Source: Leuctra nigra (taxonomy: Eukaryota > Arthropoda > Insecta > Plecoptera > Leuctridae). Taken from it: DNA of 64,000 bases. The notes below the pieces were generated by a model. That model was not told where the DNA came from, made no database searches, and saw only the letters and a program-made list of their open reading frames with translations. The first letter of the stretch is position 1. The number at the start of each line of letters is the position of its first letter. The stretch covers positions 36,035,017 to 36,099,016 of the forward strand of contig OW203763.1 in NCBI GenBank assembly GCA_934045905.1, given 5' to 3'. The translations under genes and the position numbers were made by a program. Below, in pieces: positions 54,997 to 64,000 of the stretch.

Positions 54997-55324
54997 CTGG
55001 GGGGACATTCAACATGTGATCAAGCCAGTCATACAAATCACCCATATGTACACATAGGGAAATACCACTACGTCTGTGTACGACTGGTAGTCGCGATAGT
55101 TTTATCAGGACATATAGAAATTACTATACATCCTCGGAGGAATCAGAATCTGTACTTTGACACTACAATGTGCCAATCTACCTGACGCTGACCAAAATGT
55201 AACTTGGGGACAGATGATTTCAGTAAATATTATATACATAATCATTGTCTATCTTGATTTAATTTCCTTCCTGTATTTGATTCAATTTCTGTATTTCCTT
55301 TTTATATTTTTCTTTTGTACTAAG
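54997..55324. other. ASB intron sequence
   Basis: GACTACGTCTGTGTACGACT-type words near 55065 also occur, reversed, at about 36500 (AGTCGTACGCAGACGTAGT), so a dispersed repeat lies here. No exon recognised. Confidence 0.35.
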
Positions 55325-55675
55325 AGAAGATAAGAAAAGACTTGGGAGTAGAAAGAATGTGTGTATGATTGGTAGAGAGCGTTTGTCATGGTTTGGGAAT
55401 ATGAAAAGGATGGACAAGGAGAGAATACCTCGGAAAGAGTTTGAAAAGTTGGAGCTGGGAAAGAGGCAAAGAGGGAGACCGAGAGCGAGATGGTGTGTTT
55501 AGTTGAAGAAGAATGTCGAAGTGAGAGGTGGCAATGGGAGATGGTGAAGAATGAAGAATTGTGGTTAAATAGGGACTTGTGGCGGTCATTGGTAGATAGA
55601 GAAGAAGATGAAGTGGAAGAAGAAGAAGAAGAAGTGGGCGAAGATGAATACGGCGTAGTGCAAAGGTCTGAGACC
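55325..55675 (+). pseudogene. LINE 3'-end fragment
   Basis: RERLSWFGNMKRMDKERIPR, then GKRQRGRPRARWC, a stop, then KNEELWLNRDLWRSLVDRE in the same order as LINE C-termini (RLxWxGHVxRM..R..GRPRxRW.D). Ends in a GAAGAA-rich stretch. It has a stop and no RT. Probably another RTE-like LINE. Confidence 0.6.
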
Positions 55676-56981
55676 TAGCGTGTCTACACTGACGCACTTA
55701 ACTGGTTCTTGCACTGACCTGATACCTCTGCCACACGGCGTAGTGCATATGTGCATATGTGCATATGTGGTAAAAATTTCAGATCGATCGGCTCAGCCGT
55801 TTAGGCTGTGGCGGTGATAGCGGTGTTTCCTGACACCATAATAATCATCATCATCATCATCATCATCAGATAGGTTTTAAAGGGGGTGTAATTTCATAGT
55901 TTTCACGGCCCTCTAGCTCGCAAATGGCTTAACCTGTTGTTCCCAAATTTGGTATATGTTGTCAGGTGGGCCATAGCTCGAAATTAAGATATTTTGCAAC
56001 AATGTGAGATATTCCAATTTTGAGATCCAGTAGGCCGAAAATGCCATGTTGTTGCTTACAGTAAAAGTGTTTGGTCTGCTCCTCAGTTTATTTGGCAGTA
56101 ATGGTATGTTAAGTGAGTGTGAGTGTACAGTACGACTTGGCTGGGTGGAGCGACCGCTCCACTAGATATTACAAAAATCCACAGCATGCATGCAACTGGA
56201 TTGAAAATAATTAAAAATTTGTCGTATCGTATTCAAAAATTAACACAAAAAGATGCACATTACTACAGATTTTTACGGTATGGTAACTAAAATGGTAGAG
56301 TGGACCAGATTAGAATAATAAATTAACCTGCCGTGGAGAGGGGGGGGGGGGGGGGATCTGAAATTACGCAACTGCATGGCATGTCCATATTTTGTCAAAA
56401 TCATTGGTAAAACAAATCCGTGATCGCCGAAATCGGCCGTTTAATTTTAGACAAAATTCTAAATAAGCAGTGGTTGTGGAACAGTCAAGATCATAACCAA
56501 AACTAGTAAAGTAACAACACTCGCCGACACAATATGCCTAGGTACCAGGCGCGGTACCAGGTTTCTTGAGAAACACTTTTGTATTTTATATTTATTTATT
56601 TACAGAGTTAAGCGTGTATCATTGTACCTATAAAACTTGAAAAAGTTGAAGACCAAGGTTTAGTAGTCAACGTTTTCAAGTCCGTGAAAGGTTTCAATAA
56701 GTCAAAACCCTGATTGGCCTTGAGTCGGTTGAAAACTAAACATTGTACTCGCGATTCGAGGTGGATGAATCATAACCTTGCTTGGTACTTCTTGCCTGCC
56801 TTACGCCTATCTTTTAATTCCTGTAACATAATATTGTAACTGATTGTGAATTAGGCTACTGTTTGCAGCAACTAGCTGTCAATTTGTCTTGCGACTTGCT
56901 AAATAAATGAAACTGAACTTACTTATTCCTTGCCGGACGATCCACAGAATGTTCAGTCTCTTCCCTTCTGTCAGTGTCAAC
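55676..56981. other. Spacer
   Basis: Contains TGCATATG tandem words (about 55746-55770), an (ATC)n tract (about 55844-55868), a TTCAGATCGATCGGCTCAGC Helitron-family word at about 55778, and poly-G at about 56340-56356. No gene seen. Confidence 0.4.
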
Positions 56982-56989
56982 CTTCTGAC

Positions 56990-57569
56990 TAGAGATGGGC
57001 GATACGATACGATATATCAAAATATCGATATATTTGTTTCGATATATCGATATTTTGAATCGATACTTTCCTTTCGATATATCGGTGGATCGATATTTTT
57101 TGTCGAATATCGAATCAATATGAAATATGAGTATTCAGGACTGTATTGTGATGTTTTACATAGGTAATTCCACTTAATTTTTGTTAACTTAAAACAATCT
57201 ACGTCAATGAAGAATCAATCTGACAACCATGTACATATTTCTCACAAAATTTCTATTTTTGGCATTTCCTCATTCCATCTGGTTACACAAAAAATCATTC
57301 CAGTCCATTGAAGGTAATTATAGATGATGCAATACTGACTTGTTAACCAAAGAACACTAAATATAATGTTTGGTGTGGAAAAGTTATAGTGTCTCGCATC
57401 TATTTTCTGGTTTATAGCATTTGATATTTTTCCGTAGGACGGTTTTCGAAAATTCTTGGTATCGAATCGAAATATCGATATTTCATGTGAATATCGATAT
57501 TATCGTATCGAAGTTTTTGTATCGTATCGTATCGGGTATCAATACTTTTTCGCGTATCGCCCATCTCTA
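56990..57569. mobile_element. Non-autonomous hAT element (ATATCGATAT family)
   Basis: TIRs TAGAGATGGGCGATACG / CGTATCGCCCATCTCTA, exact 8-bp duplications CTTCTGAC (56982-56989, 57570-57577). Subterminal arrays of ATATCGATAT at both ends. 580 bases, no transposase. Confidence 0.9.
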
Positions 57570-57960
57570 CTTCTGACCACACGCGCTCAAGGTCGCTCAC
57601 TCGTGATGTTTGGCGCAGTCAGCACTACAGTGTTGCCACATTTCATTTCCAAAGCGTACTAGATACAAACTAGAGAGCATCAAAATCGTGGTTGACGACA
57701 TGGGTAAAAACAATGGTAAAATCTATTCTCATGTAAGAATGACCGACATTGAAACAATGAAGTCAAGGCATTTATTAAATTGCTTTTCAGCAATTTATTA
57801 AAAATAATGGCATAATGACTGTTCCTTCACATTAGATTTCAAGGTCGTAATTTTCGATTTTACTAGATTTTATAATCGGGGTGAAACTCTCCTAGCTTCC
57901 AAAAGTAATCGGACTTTTCGGTCTAAATAGACCCACACTCTGACCCACCCTACAGGAATA

Positions 57961-58125
57961 CCAGGAAAACGCTCTGGGTAACGCGTTGATGAGCGAGCAC
58001 GGATACGCGCAACACCTCGAACCGAAATTCTGTCTATTGAAAATGTTATTAAAAGCAAAGCAAATAATTCTTGAGTTTCGTCACTGACTTGTATGAAAAT
58101 CTTCAAAAATTCCAAAATAACCAAA
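57961..58125 (-). repeat. Helitron-like 3'-end fragment
   Basis: CCAGGAAAACGCTCTGGGTA then ACGCGTTGATGAGCGAGCAC. The terminus reads CTGG instead of CTAG and is again followed by host T. Homology stops near 58120. Confidence 0.6.
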
Positions 58126-59125
58126 TTAATTACATTTCAATTAATTATATTTATTTTCTTCATTATACAATATAGATTTTTTTATTATCTCGAAATCACT
58201 TATTTGTAGAAAACGCCTCAAATATTCAAAGAGCCAAAAATACTGAAAATAATCAATTTTACAGTAAAGTTTTTGAACAATTTTGAGTAATTGTATATGC
58301 ATTATTGATATTATATTGGCTTAATAAAGTTGGGACTACGTCAGTGTCTTTTACCTATTGATCGCGAAAGAAATCTGAACTTAGTGAGAGTTTAAATCAC
58401 GCGGTACACAATGCCGATAAGGAAGTCGATCACAGCCTTCTCGAAGTGACGTCGAGAAGGCTGTAATCGTAGCCGCGTTGCCATCCGCCATAATGACAGA
58501 AATGTCAGTTCAAAGTTGCTACTGCTCAGAACGGCGAATGTTCAAAGTAGCGTTTATTCCACCAGGGGTGCGAGGGGGGGGGATAAGCCTAGAAAAACAA
58601 TTTTCCATGGTTTAAGGGGCGTGGGGCTCCACACACTGCCCCGCAGGGCTTATTTGGTTTATGGATACTTTGAAATCAATTTTGAGATGTAATAAGCTGT
58701 ATTTTGTTAAAATACTCCATAAGTTTTTAAAATTTGACACATTTCTTAAAACCCCCAGGGCAATTTTTGTTTTTTTTGACACTCTGAAATGATATTTAAA
58801 ATTTTTTGTTTACTAAATGAAACTGTATGCACTTAAAACAACATCAAAAGTTTATGTTTAAATTCTGACATAGGGGCCTCCCCCCCCCCCCCCCCCCCCC
58901 CCCCCGTGGATGCCCATGATGGCAAAATGGAGACCAGTGAAAAGAGATGTATAATAGTACGAAGCTAGCACCTACACCTGCACAAAAATAAGCTGAAAAT
59001 AAGTTAAAAGTGCTACTAACAGTGTACCAACTGCTGTCGGAAAGTTAAAAAAATTGAAAATTTTCAATTAAAAATTTCAAAGGGTCTTGAAAATGTTCAA
59101 TGAATTGAAAATTTTCATGTCCCAT
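58126..59125. other. Spacer with a poly-C tract
   Basis: Poly-C at about 58880-58905 and an AGGGGTGCGAGGGGGG block near 58566 could be the ends of a small element (58564-58920), but the inverted match is weak. No gene. Confidence 0.35.
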
Positions 59126-59127
59126 CA

Positions 59128-59430
59128 CTAGACGTATCTCAGCCAGCACCTGGGTTGTAGAGGTGCTGTCTCGAGGGCTCTGGTCTCCAACGCTTCGAGG
59201 AACAGATTGGCTATCACCGGGGATAAAGGTGATCCCATGGGTGCGCCGACAATCTGTCTGTAGAACTGCCCCTCGTAGATGAAGTACGTCGACGTCAAGC
59301 AGTGTCTGGACATGGTACGGCGGATCGTGCTTCTCGTTGATGATGATGAGAGCTTCCTGGATGGGTGCCTTCGTGAAGAGGGATACCACATCGAACTGGC
59401 TCCTGCTTGATCCTCACACAACGCACTGGA
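59128..59430 (-). pseudogene. Penelope-like reverse transcriptase fragment
   Basis: FDVVSLFTKAPIQEALIII in one frame and YFIYEGQFYRQIVGAPMGSP then LSPVIANLFLEALE, PRCWLRYV in the next. These are RT blocks typical of Penelope-like elements (DVxSLFTxxP, GxPMGSPLSPxxAN, WxRYVDD). One frameshift near 59300; both ends are missing. Confidence 0.75.
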
Positions 59431-60639
59431 CTTGGTTTCACTCCCAACACTTCTCCATCCACATTGCTGAACTCAGACTGATATTCCATGTTTCTAGCGG
59501 AACACCAGACAACAAACAGCATTACGATTGGTTAAAATAGAGCATGTGTAATGTATACTTATTTCATCGCTTTAAAAGTAGGCTATGAATTTCAAAAGCT
59601 TTTCAACAATCAGGTATTATTGGAATAAACTACAGCAGTTTTCAAGTACCTAGGTAGAACACTTAGGTACTACCTAACCTAGAAATAGGTGCCATATTGT
59701 GATGTGAGACTGTCAGATAGGTAGGTACTGTGAGAATAAAAATCAACTTTTTTTCTACTCTAGAGTGAATAGTAAATAATGTATAATAATAAAATAACTT
59801 ACAGCTTGTTCTGTAATTAAACCAGAAGAAATATCTAGTAAAAAAAGCAATGAAAAAAGTTTCAAGTGTCAACCAAATGGTTACCACCTGTATTAATACA
59901 ATTTGTAACTTAATAAATCAATCATCAACAAACAATGAAGTTGGTTACTTGCTTTGCTTCGTCAGTGTTACCACGGGCGCAGCTCAAACCAGCGACTGCC
60001 AGGTCCGCGAATGCTCAAAACCGCTACTTCTTGGTTCAAAACCGCTACTTTTCAAAATGGCGGGCTGTCATGCTCATGGTAGCGAATGCTCAAACTAGCG
60101 AAAGTTCAAAATAGCGACTGTAATATATCGTACATTTGACAACATTGGCTCTATAACACCCACTTCCTGTTAGCAACTCAAGTATGTTACACTCTTCTAT
60201 TCGCACGAGTTTTTTGGTTCCCTAGAAATATTATGGAAAGTCAAAGCGGCGAACCTTCTTTAATGTATTTGATGTCAGCTTGGCCGCTAAATTCACATGG
60301 AAAAACGTTATTTTCCAGGCTACATACCAGGGATAAGCGGCCGAGGGCCACTAAACCCCTGAATCTGGCGGAATTTCATGGTACTTCTAGCTACCTAAAG
60401 TTTTTCGATTTGGCAACACAGCTATCTTTAACCTTCAACGGTTCATCCGTGAACCGTTTTTGCGTCAGACGTTTTTTTGTATTTCTCCGATTTTTCTCCA
60501 ATTTTTTCTTTCTCTCAAGCGATCGTAGTGCATTTTTATATATATTTATATTTATTGTTTTTCGTAATTCTCTCTTATATTCATTGTTAAAAAATAAAAA
60601 CCACAAAAAAATTAGTTAGTTATTAGTCTAGCCTAGTTT
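59431..60639. other. Spacer, possible promoter region of the + gene
   Basis: Words AAACCGCTACTT, GCGAATGCTCAAA and GCGAAAGTTCAAAATAGCGA recur at 60010-60115. The 128-aa ORF at 60233-60619 has a plausible start but no recognisable domain and turns low-complexity (RFFVFLRFFSNFFFLSS); I do not support it as a gene. Confidence 0.35.
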
Positions 60640-61110
60640 TAGTTCTACTACCTCTAGTAGGTAGGTACCTAGTTTAGTTAGTTATTTTTGTGTGTGTGTT
60701 ATCCGTATTATTATCATCATCAGCGCTTATTTGACTAGGTAAGTAAAGTACTTACCTACTCTACCTACTCTAGGTTATATTAATGTATTTACTATAGCTA
60801 CCTACTAGTAATTTCACCGAATCATATAGTAGGTAGGTACACTCGGCCAAACAAAACTTGAACGTTCAATGAGATCGCTTAGACTGACTTCTGATGGTGC
60901 GATCTTACATTTATCAGCCTATCAGATTTATTGAACGTTCAAGTTTTGTTTGGCCAAGTGTACCTACCTACCTAACCTAGGTACCTACCTAGTTGATGTT
61001 CGGCTTAGGTAGGTACCTAGGTACCTACCTAGATATGAAACACAGGAGTTCTCTAGGTAGGTAGGTACAGAAGTGTACATACCTATACCTACACAGTAGG
61101 TACAAAAAAT
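60640..61110. repeat. AGGTAGGTACCT-rich repeat region
   Basis: AGGT and its complement ACCT recur densely, forming GGTACC and CCTAGG palindromes. It embeds a foldback at 60831-60968 (CACTCGGCCAAACAAAACTT and complement, with AACGTTCAAT ends inside). Ends just before the first exon of the + gene. Confidence 0.65.
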
Positions 61111-61161
61111 ACCTTTTAAACTAACATTTGAACATTATTTTCAGTAACTATACCTAAGGCA

Positions 61162-61211
61162 ATGAGCACTGTGCGCTGTGAGAAGCCGGGGGAAGCGGAG
61201 GAAGGCCGAAG
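61162..61211 (+). CDS. Unidentified + strand gene, coding exon 1
   Basis: Acceptor TTATTTTCAG|TAAC at 61144, first ATG at 61162, donor CGAAG|GTAAGA after 61211. So there is an upstream non-coding exon. Encodes MSTVRCEKPGEAEEGR and leaves in phase 2. The acceptor-to-ATG leader is 17 bases and has an in-frame stop, which supports this start. I do not recognise the protein. Confidence 0.65.
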
Positions 61212-61321
61212 GTAAGAAGCCAAACATTTGATAAAAGCAAAGTCTCAAGCGAAATCATCTCCAATACTAATTGATTGATCATTAGGTATAACTATCTAAA
61301 TAACTAAGAAATCGCAGTGTT

Positions 61322-61510
61322 AAGGTGGATTTCCATGCTCCGTCACCGTCTGACGAAAACGACAGAATGCGATCACGTGACCCGTCTCGACCAATCAGAG
61401 CTATCCCCTAAAATCTCGGACGGGGATGGATTGGTCGAGACGGCTCTCGTGATCGCATTCTGTCGTTTTCATCGGATGTTGACGGACGATGACGGAGCAT
61501 GGAAAGGCAC
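61322..61510. mobile_element. Foldback MITE in intron 1
   Basis: TTTCCATGCTCCGTCACCGT and CGATGACGGAGCATGGAAA are inverted; inner GACAGAATGCGATCACGTGA pairs with TCTCGTGATCGCATTCTGTC. Confidence 0.7.
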
Positions 61511-61744
61511 CGAGCCATCGTACTGCATCCGATTTGATATGCGTTTTGTACGGAAAATGATCCCATTGGTTATTCATCCCATTCCCTGACGTCACTACTA
61601 TACAGATCATACGTAAGAATAGTGCCCATTTAATCATGCGGAAAAAATACGCAGTTTTGTTCAGTAATGTTAGAGCAAAGGAAAGTGATAGGTACCTAGT
61701 AGGAATCATGAAGTGAAAAGAAGATCAGATCTGATTAGGTCTGA

Positions 61745-61865
61745 TTTCATTGATGATAACAAGGATTGATTGTCAAGGAACCTAACAAGCAGCCGATCTG
61801 TTTCGGTCATACTATATGATGGTCATACTTTATGATTTGTGACTGTATACACTTGGCAAAACATA
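61745..61865. repeat. Dispersed repeat shared with 14475-14580
   Basis: GGATTGATTGTCAAGGAACC, AGCAGCCGATCTGTTTCGG and TACTTTATGATTT match the other copy. Unknown family. Confidence 0.5.
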
Positions 61866-62028
61866 AAATGGTATGTGAATAAATGTAAATGACTTGTAAC
61901 TTGATGTTCCTTGGTGAATCATCCATGTTATTATCAATCAAATGAGTCTACAAGAGCTATGTGAGTTAGCGTAAACTACTTGTTATATTTCTACTTGGAG
62001 TCTGACCGACTGCAACTGGACTGACATC

Positions 62029-63326
62029 TAGGGATGGCACTTTTACCGGTTCTGGAAAAATCGGTAAATTTACCGGTCAGCGGTAAATTTTGAAAAATGA
62101 TGGTAGATACCAAATCATGATTATACCAAATACAAAAATGACCCTACTTTATTATTTGACTCATTTACAAAGATTACCGCAGTCAGAACAATAGGTACTC
62201 CATTTTGATAAGGGATGATATAACCGAATATCATTGACTCGACCAATCTAGTGTAGGCTATGCCATGCCTGTGTTATTCTCCCATAAGAGGAATTGTCGA
62301 CCACCAATTTGATCAAGTTACAATCTGTGTCTGCTAAACAAGCAAACCTGGGTGCCTATTCTCGAGTTGAAACCGCATGCGGAAATGTTCACATCCGCAT
62401 GCAATGGCGTCAAATCATGCGAAATCGTATTCTCGAGTTTGAAACCGCCGCCCAAATGCGAAAATGACATGCGGAAATGTTCGTTCGGTGTAGGGCCCTT
62501 GAAATCACTTCCGCATGCAGTTTTTAAGGTTATGTCAAACGAAACAGTCAAACTTTGTCTTTATTATGGACGCATTTATCATAATGCTGGTTTGGAAAAT
62601 GTAGAAACAAGAGTAAATATTATAAATACCTTGGAGTATAATATAAATACAATAATTTTAATAAACTTTTCCTTTCCCCCGGTATTTGCTTCATATTTCG
62701 ACAACAATGAATATTCTTATTCTAAATTCTAAAGATGAATGACAAAAGATTTCTACCTCACAGCCAGTTTTAATCAGACACGGCCTTCGTGAAATTCTTA
62801 AATTCAAATTGAAAATCTTCGTTCCCATTGGTCAATTCGTATAATTCCGAACTTTGCCTAAAGTCGACACGCCTGTGTTCTGTTGTTTGTGCGGTTGCTA
62901 AGGAGGATGTAGATGTCAGTTTCGCCACGCGAAAGTAAATCTCGAGAATAGGTAAGTTCGCATCATGACTTTCGTTGACGAACTTGGCGTGCGAACATTT
63001 CCAATTCCGCATGGTTGATGCGAACTTTCGAGAATAGCCACCCTGAAGAGAGATTCCGACATTGGAAGTAATCCTATATGGATGGAGTTATCATTCTGAA
63101 TGATTGAAGACAACCAAAAATCAACGTAAAATATGCCTAACTGCTAATGTTGTCACACTGAAGTTTACTTATAGTTTTTACTTAAAATTTGATATCTCCA
63201 TTCATACATTGGAAAGGATAAAAAAAAAAAAATTTACAATTTTTTTTACCGGTAAATTATTAATTGGTAAATTTACCGGTAAATTTACCTTAATTTACCA
63301 GTAAATTTTACCAGGTGCCATCCCTA
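62029..63326. mobile_element. Non-autonomous hAT element (TTACCGGTAA family)
   Basis: TIRs TAGGGATGGCAC and GTGCCATCCCTA, exact 8-bp duplications CTGACATC (62021-62028, 63327-63334). Subterminal AAATTTACCGGTAAATTT arrays. The right end lies about 37 bases upstream of the exon 2 acceptor. Another TIR-bounded element is nested at about 62347-63045. Confidence 0.9.
62347..63045. mobile_element. TIR element nested in the hAT element
   Basis: CTGGGTGCCTATTCTCGAG at the left and CGAGAATAGCCACCCTG at the right are inverted with two mismatches; ATGCGGAAATG/GCATGCGG words repeat inside. The 126-aa ORF within has no domain. Confidence 0.6.
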
Positions 63327-63363
63327 CTGACATCTGAAAGTGACGCCTTGTTGCTTGTTTCAG

Positions 63364-63430
63364 TGGCGTCAATGTCAATTCAGTCTCGAACATCGGAGCG
63401 AGGCCGGGCGCAGCGGAACCAGTAGCCAAG
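63364..63430 (+). CDS. Unidentified + strand gene, coding exon 2
   Basis: Acceptor TTGCTTGTTTCAG|T at 63363 and donor GCCAAG|GTAAAC. Enters in phase 2, leaves in phase 0, encoding SGVNVNSVSNIGARPGAAEP then VAK, a small disordered segment. Confidence 0.65.
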
Positions 63431-63435
63431 GTAAA

Positions 63436-63600
63436 CACTTTGATATCTCTTCCAAACCATCCGAATCCATTAGACTTAATCACTTCAATATCTCATCCAA
63501 ACCATCCGAATCCATTAGACTTAATCACTTCAATATCTCATCCAAACTTGATCCGAATCCATTAGACTAGGTCAACACTTTGATATTATCCAAACCATTA
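63436..63600. repeat. 45-bp tandem repeat in intron 2
   Basis: CACTTCAATATCTCATCCAA..ACCATCCGAATCCATTAGAC..TTAAT recurs about three and a half times, starting right after the exon 2 donor. The 76-aa ORF across it is an artefact. Confidence 0.75.
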
Positions 63601-63684
63601 GACTAATCACTAGTTTCATGCCTTCTGAACCATTTATAAAAGTTGATAATGTGAGTGACGTGTTTGTTTGGTGTTTGTTTGCAG

Positions 63685-63798
63685 CTGGTGCCGCTGAAGG
63701 TGTTGGAGGAAGCGGTGGCGCAGCTGCGGGCGTGCGAGTGCCGCGACGGCAGAAAGATACAAGCCATTATCCAGGCTCTGGAGGCGGCTCCAGTCTCG
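63685..63798 (+). CDS. Unidentified + strand gene, coding exon 3
   Basis: Acceptor GTTTGTTTGCAG|CTG at 63684 and donor GTCTCG|GTACGT at 63799. Phase 0 on both sides, 38 codons: LVPLKVLEEAVAQLRACECR then DGRKIQAIIQALEAAPVS. Two amphipathic helices with a CxC pair; strongly protein-like and GC-rich at third positions against an AT-rich intron. The gene continues beyond the window. Family not recognised. Confidence 0.75.
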
Positions 63799-64000
63799 GT
63801 ACGTGATCAACCTGATAGCTTGCAAACACCACGGCAAATCAAACCTCGGATGTTTTCTTAAACATCGGAATGTCGGTGTGATTTGAGCCCAATTATTCTA
63901 TGCTTTGCGTAACAATTATTACTTGGTTTCGTTAGTGGTCATTCTAGGAATGCTGCAATGGCAATCGAATACGTAATCAATTGTTTAAATTTAGCAGAGT

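Noticed and set aside
54187..55008. 273-aa and 260-aa ORFs in the other frames of the ASB exon
   Set aside because: Shadows of the ankyrin frame kept open by the 75-bp repeat, since a period divisible by three repeats every frame.
58564..58920. Possible MITE between AGGGGTGCGAGG and poly-C GGATGCCC
   Set aside because: The inverted match is short and gapped, and the poly-C tract may align by chance.
60233..60619. 128-aa ORF upstream of the right-edge gene
   Set aside because: No domain, phenylalanine-rich second half from T-rich DNA, and no splice signal linking it to the exon at 61145.

Overview
This window looks like nuclear DNA of an arthropod, most likely an insect. It has split genes with GT..AG introns, AT-rich spacers, and very many nested transposable elements (Helitron/Helentron-like, hAT, TTAA- and TA-type miniature elements, LINEs of several clades, a Penelope-like fragment, tRNA- and 5S-derived SINEs). 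No species-level call is possible from the sequence alone. It is not bacterial or viral: there are no operons, no rRNA and no CRISPR.

Left half (about 0.4-36.5 kb): a tandem array of a large single-exon gene. Two full copies lie on the + strand (6967-11448, 1493 aa; 25469-29569, 1366 aa). Each encodes an N-terminal restriction-endonuclease-like (PD-(D/E)xK, Cap4/DUF4297-like) domain, a NACHT-type STAND ATPase and C-terminal ankyrin repeats. That is the effector / ATPase switch / repeat-sensor layout of bacterial Avs-type and animal NLR-type defence proteins. The duplicated unit includes both flanks (A: about 6.1-14.45 kb; B: about 21.9-36.5 kb). Flanking DNA like that of unit B also occurs at 410-880, which suggests another copy just left of the window. 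The NACHT cores are almost identical while the flanks have drifted, and the copies differ by exactly four ankyrin repeats.

Middle and right (42.2-55.0 kb, - strand): a split ankyrin-repeat/SOCS-box (ASB-type) gene. Four exons join in phase and end in a SOCS box, the adaptor for Cullin-RING E3 ubiquitin ligases. Its most upstream visible exon ends in a 75-bp minisatellite that repeats the splice donor six times in frame. The introns hold a tRNA-SINE, a Helitron-like element split by a hAT element, a LINE and long-TIR elements.

Right edge (61.1-64 kb, + strand): the first three coding exons of an unrecognised gene that runs off the window. Its first intron holds a hAT element with an exact 8-bp target duplication.

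Minor genes: a possible signal-peptide first exon on the - strand at 5775-5826 with a decayed duplicate at 4149-4200, and an orphan 101-aa ORF at 17629-17934 (- strand). Everything else is transposable-element sequence or spacer. Element boundaries were set where possible by target-site duplications or by comparing filled and empty copies inside the window.
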